Shown here piece by piece: positions 26,217 to 35,162 of a stretch of DNA of 64,000 bases (position 1 is the stretch's first letter; every line of letters starts with the position of its first letter). The translations under genes were made by a program, and so were the position numbers. This stretch comes from Chitinophaga sp. LS1. GTDB lineage: Bacteria > Bacteroidota > Bacteroidia > Chitinophagales > Chitinophagaceae. Location of the stretch: contig NZ_CP128362.1 of the NCBI RefSeq assembly GCF_034274695.1, positions 6,326,501-6,390,500 of the forward strand. The letters run 5' to 3'. The notes beneath the pieces were generated by a model. The model was not told the DNA's origin. It was given only the letters and a program-made list of their open reading frames with translations, and did not search any database.

Positions 26217-27395
26217 ATGAGTCATAGTCGCAAAGTCGGGTACCTATTATTGACCCTGGTCATCATTTTCTACACCCCTTATGTAGCCCTGCTACTCCGC
26301 GAAGGAGGAGAACTCCCACCGGATTTCTTTTATTTTCCTGCAAAGGTAGCCACGGTAAAACCAGATAAGAATTACCTGGTGATTGTCATTACCTCCTTAT
26401 TGTTCATCGCTTACCTGTTACTCGTCTTCTTCCCACGTATTTATGGGATACGACCTGCTACCACACCACCGCCACGCCCCCCAAAAACACGCTTACCATG
26501 GTGGTTCTGGCTGGGACTGATTTTGTGGGGTGCGATCATAGTCATATTCGCCGCAAAACTCAGCGGACCTAAATGGCTGTTGAACTGGGCATTATTGCCC
26601 CTATGGTGGGGCTTCATCTTTATGCTGGATGGCATGGTCTACGCCCGCAATGGGGGTAAATCCTTGATGAAAAATGGAATGGCAGAACTTTTTGCCATGG
26701 GGATGCTCTCCATTTCAGGATGGCTCATCTTCGAGTATTTCAATTTTTTCATCAACATCAACTGGTTCTATCCGCATGCGGAGATAGTGCCACGGGATGA
26801 ATTCCTGCTCTACGCCATTATAGGTTCCTCAGCATTTATTCCCATGGCATTTGAGTGGTACCACCTGCTGCTGACCTTCCCGCGCATCAACGCCGGTTAC
26901 CGGCAGGGCCGAAAGGTGAAATGGTCGCTGACTGCGCGTATCATTATTCTGATTGTAGCAGCCGGGTTGCTTTTCAGTATGGTATTCGCACCGGATAGTC
27001 TGTTCTACGCCTTCTGGCTGGGGCCACTCACCATCCTGATTATTGTACTGGGCATGCTGGGAAAATGGACGCCTTTCCGCGCTATCCGGGAACAGGGTGA
27101 CTGGAATCCGCTGATTGTTTTTTCTACCGTATGGGTCATACAGGGACTTTGTGTGGAATGCTGGAACAGACTGAGTTATTTCCAGGCCATAGCCGTACGG
27201 TTCCATGGCGGTTCTTTTAACCCGGGTTACTGGGATTACTGTATTCCTTTTGTGAATTTCTTCCATATTTTCAATATGCCTTTGTTAGGCTACCTGGGGT
27301 ATGTGCCGTTCGGTATTTACTGCTTTATATGGGTGATTACGATGTCTTTTGTAATGAATATAAAATTGCCGTTCACAATGGGGGATAACGAATGA
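26217..27395 (+). CDS. Polytopic membrane protein of the kinase operon
   Basis: 392 residues with about ten to eleven hydrophobic helices, for example YLLLTLVIIFYTPYVALLL at the start and YLVIVITSLLFIAYLLLVFF. A proline-rich loop (TTPPPRPPKTRLP) follows the second helix. No enzyme motif is recognisable. Its stop overlaps the start of the histidine kinase (ATGA), so the two are translationally coupled and probably work together, perhaps as an accessory sensor or a target of the kinase. The family is unknown to me. Confidence 0.75.
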   Translation: MSHSRKVGYLLLTLVIIFYTPYVALLLREGGELPPDFFYFPAKVATVKPDKNYLVIVITSLLFIAYLLLVFFPRIYGIRPATTPPPRPPKTRLPWWFWLGLILWGAIIVIFAAKLSGPKWLLNWALLPLWWGFIFMLDGMVYARNGGKSLMKNGMAELFAMGMLSISGWLIFEYFNFFININWFYPHAEIVPRDEFLLYAIIGSSAFIPMAFEWYHLLLTFPRINAGYRQGRKVKWSLTARIIILIVAAGLLFSMVFAPDSLFYAFWLGPLTILIIVLGMLGKWTPFRAIREQGDWNPLIVFSTVWVIQGLCVECWNRLSYFQAIAVRFHGGSFNPGYWDYCIPFVNFFHIFNMPLLGYLGYVPFGIYCFIWVITMSFVMNIKLPFTMGDNE

Positions 27396-29221
27396 AATAC
27401 CTGCTTATACTGATAAGCTGCATCCATTGGTGCTTACCCGCTGGCGGACAAACCGTGCAATGGTCGCGGGGCGACGAGACATTGTCCGTTGCCCCGGCGA
27501 TGCAATTTATGGAGGATAGTACGGGTAAGTTGCGGATAGAAGATGTGATTACTTCAGTTTGGCACCCTACGGGACAACCAGTGCTTCATTTCGGTTTTAC
27601 GGATAAAGTGATATGGCTTCGCCTGTTTGTACGGAACAATACAGCTGATAGTCTGTTATTATCCTTTGAACAGGCGTTCATATCCGACCTTACATTATAT
27701 TATACCGACGCAGAGGGGCATTGGCAGTCGATCAGGAGTGGATACGAAGTTCCGTTTACGGCAAAGCCTGTACTGGACCATAACCAGGTCATTCCCTTTC
27801 CCCGTTCGGATGGCCCGGTATATATCCGCATGCGCCCATTGATCCATGCTATACCGGTGCAACTCATTACCCTTAAACAATGGGAGCTGCAAGCTGCACG
27901 GCAAAAAATGGATTATGGGATCTATGCAGGCATCCTGCTATTAGCAGTGATCGTGAACCTCTTCCTGTTCGCCGCCCTGAAGAAAAACTATTTCCTGTAT
28001 TATTCTATTCTCATCTTCTTTTACCTGATGACCTCTGCAACGGTCATGGAGGGTTACGCCATCTACTTCTTTCCCCGGATTCCGATGATGTTCTGGTACA
28101 GTATCGTACCGGTACTGGACATGATCGCACTTTTGCTCTTTTGCATCTCTTTCTTTGAGCTGCGTAACAGGCATCCGGACCTTTATGGGGTAGCATTGTA
28201 CAGTGCGGCATTCTTCCTGATTTATCTGGTGGTACTCTCCTTCCTGCCTCTGCTGCCGGTTTTGCTGGCGAATCAGGTTTTTGCATTGTACGTATTTGTG
28301 ATCGCGAGTGTGGTTGGGTTGAAAGAGGGACGATCCGGGAACCGGCTGGGATACTACTTTTCAGGGTTCTATGCTTTGTGGTTTATACTCATTCTCGTGG
28401 AAGCTGTGTATATACAGACCGGGGTACCCCAACATATATTCCCGGTAAGTTATGTTTCTACGGCCATTTTCCTGGAAGGTTTTCTCCTGGCGATTCTTGT
28501 TGCGAAACGATTCCAGCGGGAAAAGCGGGAAGATAACCTTCGGCAGTTTGAGATGAAAAACCAGATAGAGAAAATGGAACAAAATTTCAGACAGGAGATC
28601 CTGACTACACGGCTGGAAATCCAGGAAGAAACATTCACTGCCATCAGTCAGGAGATACATGATAATGTAGGGCAATTCCTGAGCCTTGCCCGGATACAAG
28701 TCAATATTATGGACCAGCAGGAAGCTAAGAATGGCCCTATGATCATTGAACTGAGAGATAATCTTGGCAGAGCGATGACTGATTTGCGAAATATTGCCAA
28801 AAGCCTTAATAGTTATTATATACAGAATAACAGCCTTGGTGAAACGATCGCCAGTCAGGTGCAACATATCAATCGTACGGGATTTACACGTCTTGAGCTT
28901 TCTATCCATGGCACAGAACGGGAAATCGATAATCAGCGAAAGCTGGTACTTTATCGCATGGTGCAGGAAGGTATCCAGAATGCTATTAAACATGCGAAGG
29001 CTTCAACCGTCCATATCCGGTTGGATTATACGGGTACTTTATTTTTGGTAGAGATTGAAGATAATGGCGAAGGGTTCGATAAAGAAGCGACATTACAGCA
29101 AAACCAGGGACTTGGATTGCATAACATGTTTAGTCGCGCGACACTGATTGGAGGTGACGCACACATTGTGAGTCAACCCGGAAAAGGTACCATTATTCAG
29201 ATCAAAACACCATTTCAATAA
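27392..29221 (+). CDS. 7TMR-DISM sensor histidine kinase (HisKA_3 type)
   Basis: 609 residues. A signal peptide (ending AGGQ) is followed by an extracellular 7TMR-DISM sensor domain (about 22-165, with IWLRLFVRNNTADSLLLSF), seven membrane helices (about 175-375) and a coiled coil (about 375-415). The dimerisation box QEIHDNVGQFLS has the phosphorylated His at about residue 423. The ATPase domain has the N-box NAIKHAKAS, EDNGEGF and GLGLHNM. The domain layout is that of NarX/DesK-type kinases. The partner response regulator begins 30 bp downstream. The DISM domain in this family often senses carbohydrates or related ligands, which would be inference here. Confidence 0.93.
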   Translation: MKYLLILISCIHWCLPAGGQTVQWSRGDETLSVAPAMQFMEDSTGKLRIEDVITSVWHPTGQPVLHFGFTDKVIWLRLFVRNNTADSLLLSFEQAFISDLTLYYTDAEGHWQSIRSGYEVPFTAKPVLDHNQVIPFPRSDGPVYIRMRPLIHAIPVQLITLKQWELQAARQKMDYGIYAGILLLAVIVNLFLFAALKKNYFLYYSILIFFYLMTSATVMEGYAIYFFPRIPMMFWYSIVPVLDMIALLLFCISFFELRNRHPDLYGVALYSAAFFLIYLVVLSFLPLLPVLLANQVFALYVFVIASVVGLKEGRSGNRLGYYFSGFYALWFILILVEAVYIQTGVPQHIFPVSYVSTAIFLEGFLLAILVAKRFQREKREDNLRQFEMKNQIEKMEQNFRQEILTTRLEIQEETFTAISQEIHDNVGQFLSLARIQVNIMDQQEAKNGPMIIELRDNLGRAMTDLRNIAKSLNSYYIQNNSLGETIASQVQHINRTGFTRLELSIHGTEREIDNQRKLVLYRMVQEGIQNAIKHAKASTVHIRLDYTGTLFLVEIEDNGEGFDKEATLQQNQGLGLHNMFSRATLIGGDAHIVSQPGKGTIIQIKTPFQ

Positions 29222-29251
29222 CTCATGAAGATTAAAACGCCCTATCAATAA
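29199..29251 (+). repeat. 30-bp in-frame duplication of the kinase 3' end
   Basis: AGATCAAAACACCATTTCAA-TAA at 29199 is repeated 30 bp later as AGATTAAAACGCCCTATCAA-TAA. Both code IKTP(F/Y)Q-stop; three of the four differences are silent third-position changes. The second copy starts with ATG (29225), forming an eight-codon mini-ORF MKIKTPYQ whose TAA abuts the ATG of the response regulator. Confidence 0.85.
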
Positions 29252-29902
29252 ATGAAAAAGATCGCTATTGTAGACGACCAGGTGATGATACGAAAAGCAT
29301 TGTCCGTATTGATAAATATGTTTCCCGGTTACGAAGTGATGCTGGACGCAGCTGATGGGAAAGACCTGCAGCGACAGCTTCAGGAGGAGCACCTACCTCA
29401 TATCGTATTACTTGACATTGTAATGCCCAATATGGATGGGTATGAAACAGCCGGATGGCTTCGGGATAATTACCCCGACATCAAAGTGCTGGCCCTAAGT
29501 ACAATGGACGCTGACACGGCCATCATAAAAATGATCAAGCACGGCGCGAAAGGCTATGTGCTGAAAGATGCAGATCCTGCAGAACTGAAACTGGCATTTG
29601 ACGAAGTAATACGACAGGGTTATTTCTATAATGAACTGATCACACGCAAAGTGATGAACAGCATCCATTCATTGGCAGATGATAAAAGTGACCTGAAGGC
29701 ATTCGCGAAATTGACAGATCGTGAACTGCAGTTTCTCCGTTTAGCTTGTAGTGAGAAAACCTATCAACAGATTGCGGCCGAAATGTTCGTGAGCGAGCGT
29801 ACGGTAGACGGTTACCGGGAAGCCCTGTGCAAAAAGCTCAACCTGAATACCCGGGTGGGTCTGGTAATGTTTGCTATTAGAAATAATATCGTGCAGTTAT
29901 AG
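29252..29902 (+). CDS. NarL/FixJ family response regulator
   Basis: 216 residues. The receiver domain shows DDQ near the N-terminus, the phosphoacceptor Asp55 in VLLDIVMPNMDGYE and a Lys in GYVLKDADP. The LuxR-type helix-turn-helix follows (LTDRELQFLRLACSEKTYQQ, with SERTVDGYREAL as recognition part). It should be phosphorylated by the preceding kinase and regulate transcription. The start ATG directly follows the TAA of the mini-ORF; no good Shine-Dalgarno is visible, so coupling is plausible. Possible targets are the two genes downstream. Confidence 0.95.
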   Translation: MKKIAIVDDQVMIRKALSVLINMFPGYEVMLDAADGKDLQRQLQEEHLPHIVLLDIVMPNMDGYETAGWLRDNYPDIKVLALSTMDADTAIIKMIKHGAKGYVLKDADPAELKLAFDEVIRQGYFYNELITRKVMNSIHSLADDKSDLKAFAKLTDRELQFLRLACSEKTYQQIAAEMFVSERTVDGYREALCKKLNLNTRVGLVMFAIRNNIVQL

Positions 29903-30010
29903 CCTTATTACGGGAAAAACACCCTCCTCATTTTCGTCTTTAATCCCATTGTTACAGACATGCCTCCGGGTTAGTTTTGGTAAAGCAATGTTTTATTCTT
30001 TACTAAACTT

Positions 30011-30934
30011 ATGATCATGTTTGTAAAATCTCTATTCACAGCACTGGTCTCCTTCGCTCTTTGCAACAGCATTTCGGCAATACCGGCCTTTCATTCCTTA
30101 AGGGATACTCTTCCCACTACCCCAACCGATACTGTTCCAGCGGCGGTTTACACCCCTTCTGCACCAGCAGCTGTAGCAGTATCAGACGATGACGACGATA
30201 CCAAAAGCGTACTCACCCCTTTACTGAGCTACAACTTTTCCAGTGGAAAAAACAACCTCTCCAATCTTACACCCGTTATCAACTACGGATGGATCAAGAC
30301 AATCGGAAAAGCATTCTGGGGCCGGGCTAAATGGGAACTAGCCATTAATCCTTATTCAGCCGGACAAATAGACGTGAAGGATTCGGCCAACTATCTCCCT
30401 GCCCTCATGCTGCCTGGCATTGCGGGTATCAACATCAACAACTTTTTTACGTTCAATGAAAATGGTAACGGGCATTTTATTCTCTATCCCGTGAATTTCG
30501 CATTAAAACTGAACACTAATTTCCAGGACTCAGGCCGGATTATCGCACAGTATAACGTTCGCTGTGGTATGGGCTTCCGGTATGATGATCATTTTCAGAT
30601 AGGGATACAACATACCTGGGCATGGCATAACCTGACATCGGAATCAGAAGAGAGTTTTAAAAAGGTATTCAATACAGAGAAGAGCCGGATTTCTTATGTG
30701 ACGGTGGTATTCGAAACCTATTTCAATACTTCGCATGAAGCCAATACAGATGTGGACGGTAATGATAAAAGCAATGTATTATTCCTGGAATGGAGATGCC
30801 TGACAAACAGAAATGATTTCAAGGGATTTCCTAACGATCGTATTCTCACACTTGGGTTCAGGAAAACACTTAATCTTTCTAATCTCAGCCTCGCACCAGG
30901 AGCAGCTGCAAGAAGCAGAAACGCAGCAAGATGA
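30011..30934 (+). CDS. Predicted outer-membrane beta-barrel protein
   Basis: 307 residues (ATG at 30011, alternative at 30017). A signal peptide (ending ISA) is followed by a Pro/Thr-rich segment and an acidic run (VSDDDDDTKS, about 60-69). The rest consists of alternating aromatic/polar strands typical of a barrel (LTPLLSYNFSSGKNNLSNL, GMGFRYDDHFQIGIQH and so on). No family is recognised. Its stop overlaps the start of the protease gene (ATGA), so the two are co-translated. The C-terminal tail (RSRNAAR) is basic, not the usual terminal Phe, so the barrel call is tentative. Confidence 0.7.
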   Translation: MIMFVKSLFTALVSFALCNSISAIPAFHSLRDTLPTTPTDTVPAAVYTPSAPAAVAVSDDDDDTKSVLTPLLSYNFSSGKNNLSNLTPVINYGWIKTIGKAFWGRAKWELAINPYSAGQIDVKDSANYLPALMLPGIAGININNFFTFNENGNGHFILYPVNFALKLNTNFQDSGRIIAQYNVRCGMGFRYDDHFQIGIQHTWAWHNLTSESEESFKKVFNTEKSRISYVTVVFETYFNTSHEANTDVDGNDKSNVLFLEWRCLTNRNDFKGFPNDRILTLGFRKTLNLSNLSLAPGAAARSRNAAR

Positions 30935-32343
30935 AAAAGTTGATCATTGCACTCATACTGTCAATTTGCATGACGGCCTGCACGCCACCTGATGTACCAG
31001 GAGGACTACTACTACCCGAACCGGATTCACTCAAAGAGTTTCCGCTTGCTGCCTCTTCCGGACGCAAGGTGGAACTCCGGCTGGCAGTGGATATGGAACC
31101 AGTGCTGCCTCCCGCTGGTGATCAGGGAAAACAGGGATCCTGTGTGTCGTGGGCATTGGGGTATAACCTGTTCAGCTACTATGAAAGAGCGCATGCAGGG
31201 TTGCAGGATTATGGCATCTCTCAGGGTATCCCTGATCCAAGAAAAGTGTATAGTCCTGCGTTCATTTACAATTACCTGAAGCAGCAGGTCATTCCCACTG
31301 ATTGTCAGCGGGGTATTTTGTTCAAAGATGCGTTTCACATCATTATGAACAAAGGTAATTGTCAATGGGCCGATTTTCCCTATCATTCGGTGCAGGATGG
31401 GTGCAAGGGCGGTGTAACGACGGCCAGCATTGATGGTGCAAGCAAACATAAAGGGTACCGCTTTCAGCGGATCACAAAATCGGAATATGATTTTAAAGTG
31501 CAGGTGCAAAGTGGGTACCCGGTGATTATCGGGGTCTATACTTCGGAAAGTTTGTATGATGATGGGAAAAATGCGGATACCACCCGAAAGTTTATCTGGA
31601 ACCCGGCACAGCGGGATAAATGGGAGTACCACGCCATGCTGGTGGTAGGGTACGATCAACAGTATTTCAAACTAATGAACTCATGGGGAGCAGACTGGGG
31701 GAATAAAGGATTTGTGTGGATACCCTACAAGAAACTACTGGACCGGACGGTGGAAGCTTATACAGCAGAGAAGCTCGTCCCTGATAGAGGCATCGCCGCT
31801 ATACCGTTCGCCATGGATTCGACTATTAAGCACCGTAAACATATGAGTTTAAAATTACCGGATAACTCATTCATTGCTTTTGATAATTTCTCGATGAATC
31901 TGAACAGGATGAATGCAAGTGTTTCATTCAGTATTTTTGATTCTACATCTAATCATCCCTACAAGGGATATTTGCAGGAAGGCGAGCAGAAGCAGTTTTA
32001 TATATCGGATTCTCTGGTGACGATCTATTCTGATTTTACGAATAACAAGGTAAGACCGGTTCATATGAACATGAAGATTGATAGTGGTGTTGTAGATGAG
32101 AATATCAAAGGGATTGATTCGATGCTGCGGGAGAATTACAGCTATCTGAAAAGTAAAAAGAACCTGACGGAAGGGGATAAAAGAATGCTGAAAGAGTTTG
32201 TGAATTGGGAGGGGAAATACCAGATGGTATCCAACACCAATGATAACAATGACAGCGTAAACTGGAAATTATTAACTGTTCTGCTTTCCCTGATACCATT
32301 AGGCGTGTGGGCTTTCCGACAATGGAGGAAAACCCGGTCGTAG
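30931..32343 (+). CDS. Membrane-anchored papain-like (C1) cysteine protease
   Basis: 470 residues. A lipoprotein signal (LSICMTAC) is followed by a C1A peptidase domain with the oxyanion Gln and catalytic Cys71 in DQGKQGSCVSWALG, His234 in EYHAMLVVGYDQ and Asn250 in KLMNSWGADWG. All catalytic residues are in place. A Ser/Asn/Lys-rich region (about 290-440) leads to a C-terminal membrane helix (LLTVLLSLIPLGVWAF). The double anchoring (lipid and helix) is unusual. It probably works on the periplasmic side or at the outer membrane, together with the overlapping barrel-like gene upstream. Downstream of the two-component pair. Confidence 0.88.
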   Translation: MKKLIIALILSICMTACTPPDVPGGLLLPEPDSLKEFPLAASSGRKVELRLAVDMEPVLPPAGDQGKQGSCVSWALGYNLFSYYERAHAGLQDYGISQGIPDPRKVYSPAFIYNYLKQQVIPTDCQRGILFKDAFHIIMNKGNCQWADFPYHSVQDGCKGGVTTASIDGASKHKGYRFQRITKSEYDFKVQVQSGYPVIIGVYTSESLYDDGKNADTTRKFIWNPAQRDKWEYHAMLVVGYDQQYFKLMNSWGADWGNKGFVWIPYKKLLDRTVEAYTAEKLVPDRGIAAIPFAMDSTIKHRKHMSLKLPDNSFIAFDNFSMNLNRMNASVSFSIFDSTSNHPYKGYLQEGEQKQFYISDSLVTIYSDFTNNKVRPVHMNMKIDSGVVDENIKGIDSMLRENYSYLKSKKNLTEGDKRMLKEFVNWEGKYQMVSNTNDNNDSVNWKLLTVLLSLIPLGVWAFRQWRKTRS

Positions 32344-32346
32344 TCA

Positions 32347-32374
32347 ATAACCTTCGGTTTGGGCCGAAGGTTAT
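32347..32374 (+). terminator. Terminator of the protease operon
   Basis: ATAACCTTCGG / CCGAAGGTTAT stem followed by TTTTTAA. Confidence 0.85.
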
Positions 32375-32424
32375 TTTTAAATAATTTTTCCTGTTCTGTC
32401 TCACTTAAATGAGTGCCAGATTGA

Positions 32425-33378
32425 TTATAAACTCAGGTCTTCATAGAACACCACCGTCTCAGGTGCCTCCGGCAGGTACATAATCTCCACAGGGCCTGTG
32501 CCCAGCTTATGTGTTTCCAGTAGTGACACAATTTTCTTTGTCACCACGCTATGCCGGATCCCCTGCTTATCAGTAAACTCAATATTAAATGCAACCTGTG
32601 GTTGCTCATTAATATACAAACCTGTTTGATTGTAACTCAAAATCTCACCCTCTGCCTTCACGCCGTACATGACCATACGCACAGCGTTTTTGGAAGCACC
32701 TGACACTTTACCGATCATACCAATCAGAAATCCAATAAAGAGTGCAGTACCCAGGTTAATCAGGGGGATTAGCGTCCATGGATGTGGCAGCACAAAATAG
32801 CGCCAGTCCGCAGACACAGGATAATACACGGCTACCCCAATCAACACCAGGAATATAAATGTATAGAGGTATACCATCGGTACATTGCGGATTACCTGTA
32901 TACCTTTGGGTACGACCAGTCCTGCTTTTTTTTTCATATTCACGCTCAATTCAATCTGACTACCTTTTTCATATCTTCTTTCAGCAGGCTTACTGTCCAT
33001 CAGCTGATAACCTGCTTCTACAGGGGTGCCAGCGAGGTTTGTAAATGCGAGCCGGAGTTGTAGCACAGCTGTTTGTTTGATCACGCCTTCCTGCACTTTA
33101 TTTTTCACAGTGGCGATGATGGTAGTACCTTCTTTAGCATTCTTTAAGATTTCTGACTTGTTGGCGAAGACAGTCTTCACGTAAAATCGCCCGTAAAAAG
33201 CAAGCAGTAATATCCATCCTACAATTGCAATACCAATGGAGATGTAGGTGAAGTTGGTAGGATCTTCGGGCACTTCAGAACCATCAATTGAAGAATAATA
33301 AATGATCATCGGTAGGACAACAGTAAAGGCTAACGTGTATAGGGCCCAAAAAGAAATGGTTAAGTTAGGTTTTCTCAT
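32425..33378 (-). CDS. Four-helix membrane protein, unrecognised
   Basis: 317 residues. Two N-terminal helices (ALYTLAFTVVLPMIIYY and ISIGIAIVGWILLLAFY), a soluble beta-rich part (about 75-165), two more helices (YLYTFIFLVLIGVAVYY and LINLGTALFIGFLIGMIG) and a C-terminal beta domain (about 235-317, ending in MYLPEAPETVVFYEDLSL). The two soluble domains look like repeats of a DUF3592-like fold (ATVKNKVQEG... and GEILSYNQTGLYINEQPQVA). Function unknown. It stands alone, convergent with the protease operon. Confidence 0.7.
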   Translation of the reverse strand: MRKPNLTISFWALYTLAFTVVLPMIIYYSSIDGSEVPEDPTNFTYISIGIAIVGWILLLAFYGRFYVKTVFANKSEILKNAKEGTTIIATVKNKVQEGVIKQTAVLQLRLAFTNLAGTPVEAGYQLMDSKPAERRYEKGSQIELSVNMKKKAGLVVPKGIQVIRNVPMVYLYTFIFLVLIGVAVYYPVSADWRYFVLPHPWTLIPLINLGTALFIGFLIGMIGKVSGASKNAVRMVMYGVKAEGEILSYNQTGLYINEQPQVAFNIEFTDKQGIRHSVVTKKIVSLLETHKLGTGPVEIMYLPEAPETVVFYEDLSL

Positions 33379-33503
33379 AATGCTATTTTAACGACAAACA
33401 TCAGACCACAATTGAATTGGCTGAGTATAATCCGGGATTTTCAGACCTTCTATTGTAGAGGTATTTGATGCGGTCTGGGTCATTTGTTTTCATTAAAAAT
33501 ATA

Positions 33504-33535
33504 TTTGTGTAGTTAAATGACTACGCATATATTTG
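33504..33535 (+). promoter_or_regulatory. ArsR promoter with operator in the spacer
   Basis: TTTG (33504-33507), a 20-bp spacer and TATATTTG (33528-33535) match the Bacteroidota promoter. The spacer contains the palindrome GTAGT-TAAATG-ACTAC (33509-33524), an ideal site for a dimeric repressor. Confidence 0.75.
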
Positions 33536-33554
33536 TACACAAATACCTTCACCC

Positions 33555-33875
33555 ATGATAATCAGAAGAGACGTGTTTCAGGCCATTGCGGACCCGACCA
33601 GGAGGGCTATTCTAATGCTGGTGGCGTCACAGGCGATGACTGCCGGATCTATTGCCGCAAACTTCAATACTGCGCGACCTACCGTGTCAAAACACCTGGC
33701 TATTCTAACTGAATGTGAGTTGCTTGAACAACAGCAAAATGGCAGGGAAATTTACTATCACCTGAACCCAAATAAGATGAAAGAGATTGCTGATTTTATT
33801 GAACCATTCCGGAAACTATGGGATGACAGGTTCAATAAGTTGGAGGATATTATGAAAAACTACAAGAAGAAATAG
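33555..33875 (+). CDS. ArsR/SmtB-type winged-helix repressor
   Basis: 106 residues, normal length. The fold is visible: [20 protein letters not shown], recognition helix [19 protein letters not shown] and the wing [13 protein letters not shown]. No metal-binding cysteines are present, so it is of the type that pairs with SRPBCC/AHSA1 genes rather than a metal sensor. It is followed 76 bp later by such a gene, here broken. Autoregulation through the palindrome in its promoter is likely. Confidence 0.92.
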   Translation: MIIRRDVFQAIADPTRRAILMLVASQAMTAGSIAANFNTARPTVSKHLAILTECELLEQQQNGREIYYHLNPNKMKEIADFIEPFRKLWDDRFNKLEDIMKNYKKK

Positions 33876-33951
33876 GTCACCCATTCCTTAATGTACTTTC
33901 CGTAAAGGAGGATAAAAGGGATGATATTACGAAACCTGCAAATAGAAATAA

Positions 33952-34418
33952 ATGGAACTGAAGACTAAAATCCACGCTGAAGAAGGTCAACAGCAACTCA
34001 CCATTACGAGGGAGTTTGAACTGCCTGTAGAACTGTTATTCAAGGCATATGAAGATGCTGATATTGTAGCCCAATGGATGAACACAAAAGTTAAAAACTG
34101 GAAAATAAAAAATCCGGTAGCTGGCAGTTTGATACCAGCGATGGGGAAGGTAAAATCGTCTTCACGGCAAGTGGTGTTTATCACGAGTTTGTGCCGAATA
34201 AAAAAATCACCCGCACTTTCGAAATGGGGAATGCACCTTTTGATGTGCAACTGGAATTCCTTGAATTTGAGGCCCTGGATGAAGATAACAGCAAACTCAC
34301 TATGCAGATTATATATAGATCGGGAGCATTGAGAGACCAGATGCTGAAATTGCCTTTCAGACAAGGTTTAAATATGGCACATAATCGCTTACAGGAAGTC
34401 GTTAACAAATTAAAATAA
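33952..34418 (+). pseudogene. Frameshifted SRPBCC (AHSA1-like) gene
   Basis: The first frame reads normally to about VKNWKIKNPVAGS (34125) and then becomes non-family. The rest of the domain continues in another frame, QFDTSDGEGKIVFTASGVYH followed by EFVPNKKITRTFEMGNAPFD, to the stop at 34418. A few bases (probably including codons for G-Y) appear to be lost around 34120-34132. The family binds hydrophobic ligands and is commonly coupled to ArsR regulators. A sequencing error cannot be excluded; the open 3' part and preserved sequence suggest a recent lesion. Confidence 0.8.
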
Positions 34419-34519
34419 CGATAAAAGTATCGATATCAGGCATGCTGAAATTCCCTTTCAAAAAAGGTCTAAACATTGCACTCAATCAATCATAGAAAGT
34501 TGTAAAAAAATTGAAATAA
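34335..34519 (+). repeat. 101-bp duplication of the SRPBCC 3' end
   Basis: The last 26 codons of the SRPBCC frame (from ATG at 34341 to TAA at 34418) are repeated from 34442 to 34519 without indels. First copy: MLKLPFRQGLNMAHN; second: MLKFPFKKGLNIALN, with an in-frame TAG later. By my hand alignment 9 differences fall in third, 4 in second and 4 in first codon positions. Confidence 0.85.
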
Positions 34520-34523
34520 CCGT

Positions 34524-35057
34524 ATGAGTACTGAACTGCTGAAAATATTAAAAGCCCGTTTTGAAAAACATGCAAATCGCCACAAAGGAATTGAATGGGC
34601 AAAGGTAGAAGCAAAACTAATTGCCAGTCCAAAGAAATTAAAAGTTCTCGGTATTATGGAGGAAACTGGCGGAGAGCCGGATGTGATTGCATTTGATAAA
34701 AAAACAGGGGAATATACTTTCGTAGATTGTTCGCCAGAAAGCCCTAAAGGCCGCAGAAGTGTGTGTTATGATCAGCAGGCGCTGGATGAAAGAAAGGAAG
34801 CAAAGCCAGCGGATAGTGCTACTGAGATGGCGGCGGCAATAGGGATAGAGTTGCTAACTGAGGAGGAGTATAGGGGGCTGCAGGAATTGGGGGCGTTTGA
34901 TCTGAAAACTTCCAGTTGGCTGGTTACGCCAGCTGCTATCAGAAAATTAGGTGGGGCAATCTTTGGGGATCGCAGATATGATCAGGTGTTTGTTTATCAT
35001 AATGGGGCGCAATCTTATTATGCTGCAAGGGGGTTTAGGGGATCGTTGAAAGTGTAA
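34524..35057 (+). CDS. DUF4256 family protein
   Basis: 177 residues, no signal peptide. The signature of the family is clear: ARFEKHANRHKGIEWAKVEAKL (opening part), EETGGEPDVIAFD, FVDCSPESPKGRRSVCYD, and KTSSWLVTPAAIRKLGGAIFGDRRYD. Its role is unknown; members are usually single-domain cytosolic proteins that often sit near ArsR-SRPBCC pairs, as here (recollection). The start lies four bases after the end of the duplicated SRPBCC tail, so the three genes probably form one transcript. Confidence 0.9.
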   Translation: MSTELLKILKARFEKHANRHKGIEWAKVEAKLIASPKKLKVLGIMEETGGEPDVIAFDKKTGEYTFVDCSPESPKGRRSVCYDQQALDERKEAKPADSATEMAAAIGIELLTEEEYRGLQELGAFDLKTSSWLVTPAAIRKLGGAIFGDRRYDQVFVYHNGAQSYYAARGFRGSLKV

Positions 35058-35130
35058 ATCCCCTTCCAGATCCTACCTCGCAATCCTTAGCTAATCAAAA
35101 CCATACAACCACCTCTCCTTAAAACTATAA

Positions 35131-35162
35131 AAGAAACGCCTCACAAAGGAGAGGCGCTTCTT
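35131..35162 (-). terminator. Terminator overlapping the cargo gene's 3' end
   Basis: AAGAAgCGCCTC / GAGGCGtTTCTT stem on the minus strand then TTATAG. It includes the last codons and stop of the desulfurase gene. Confidence 0.8.
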
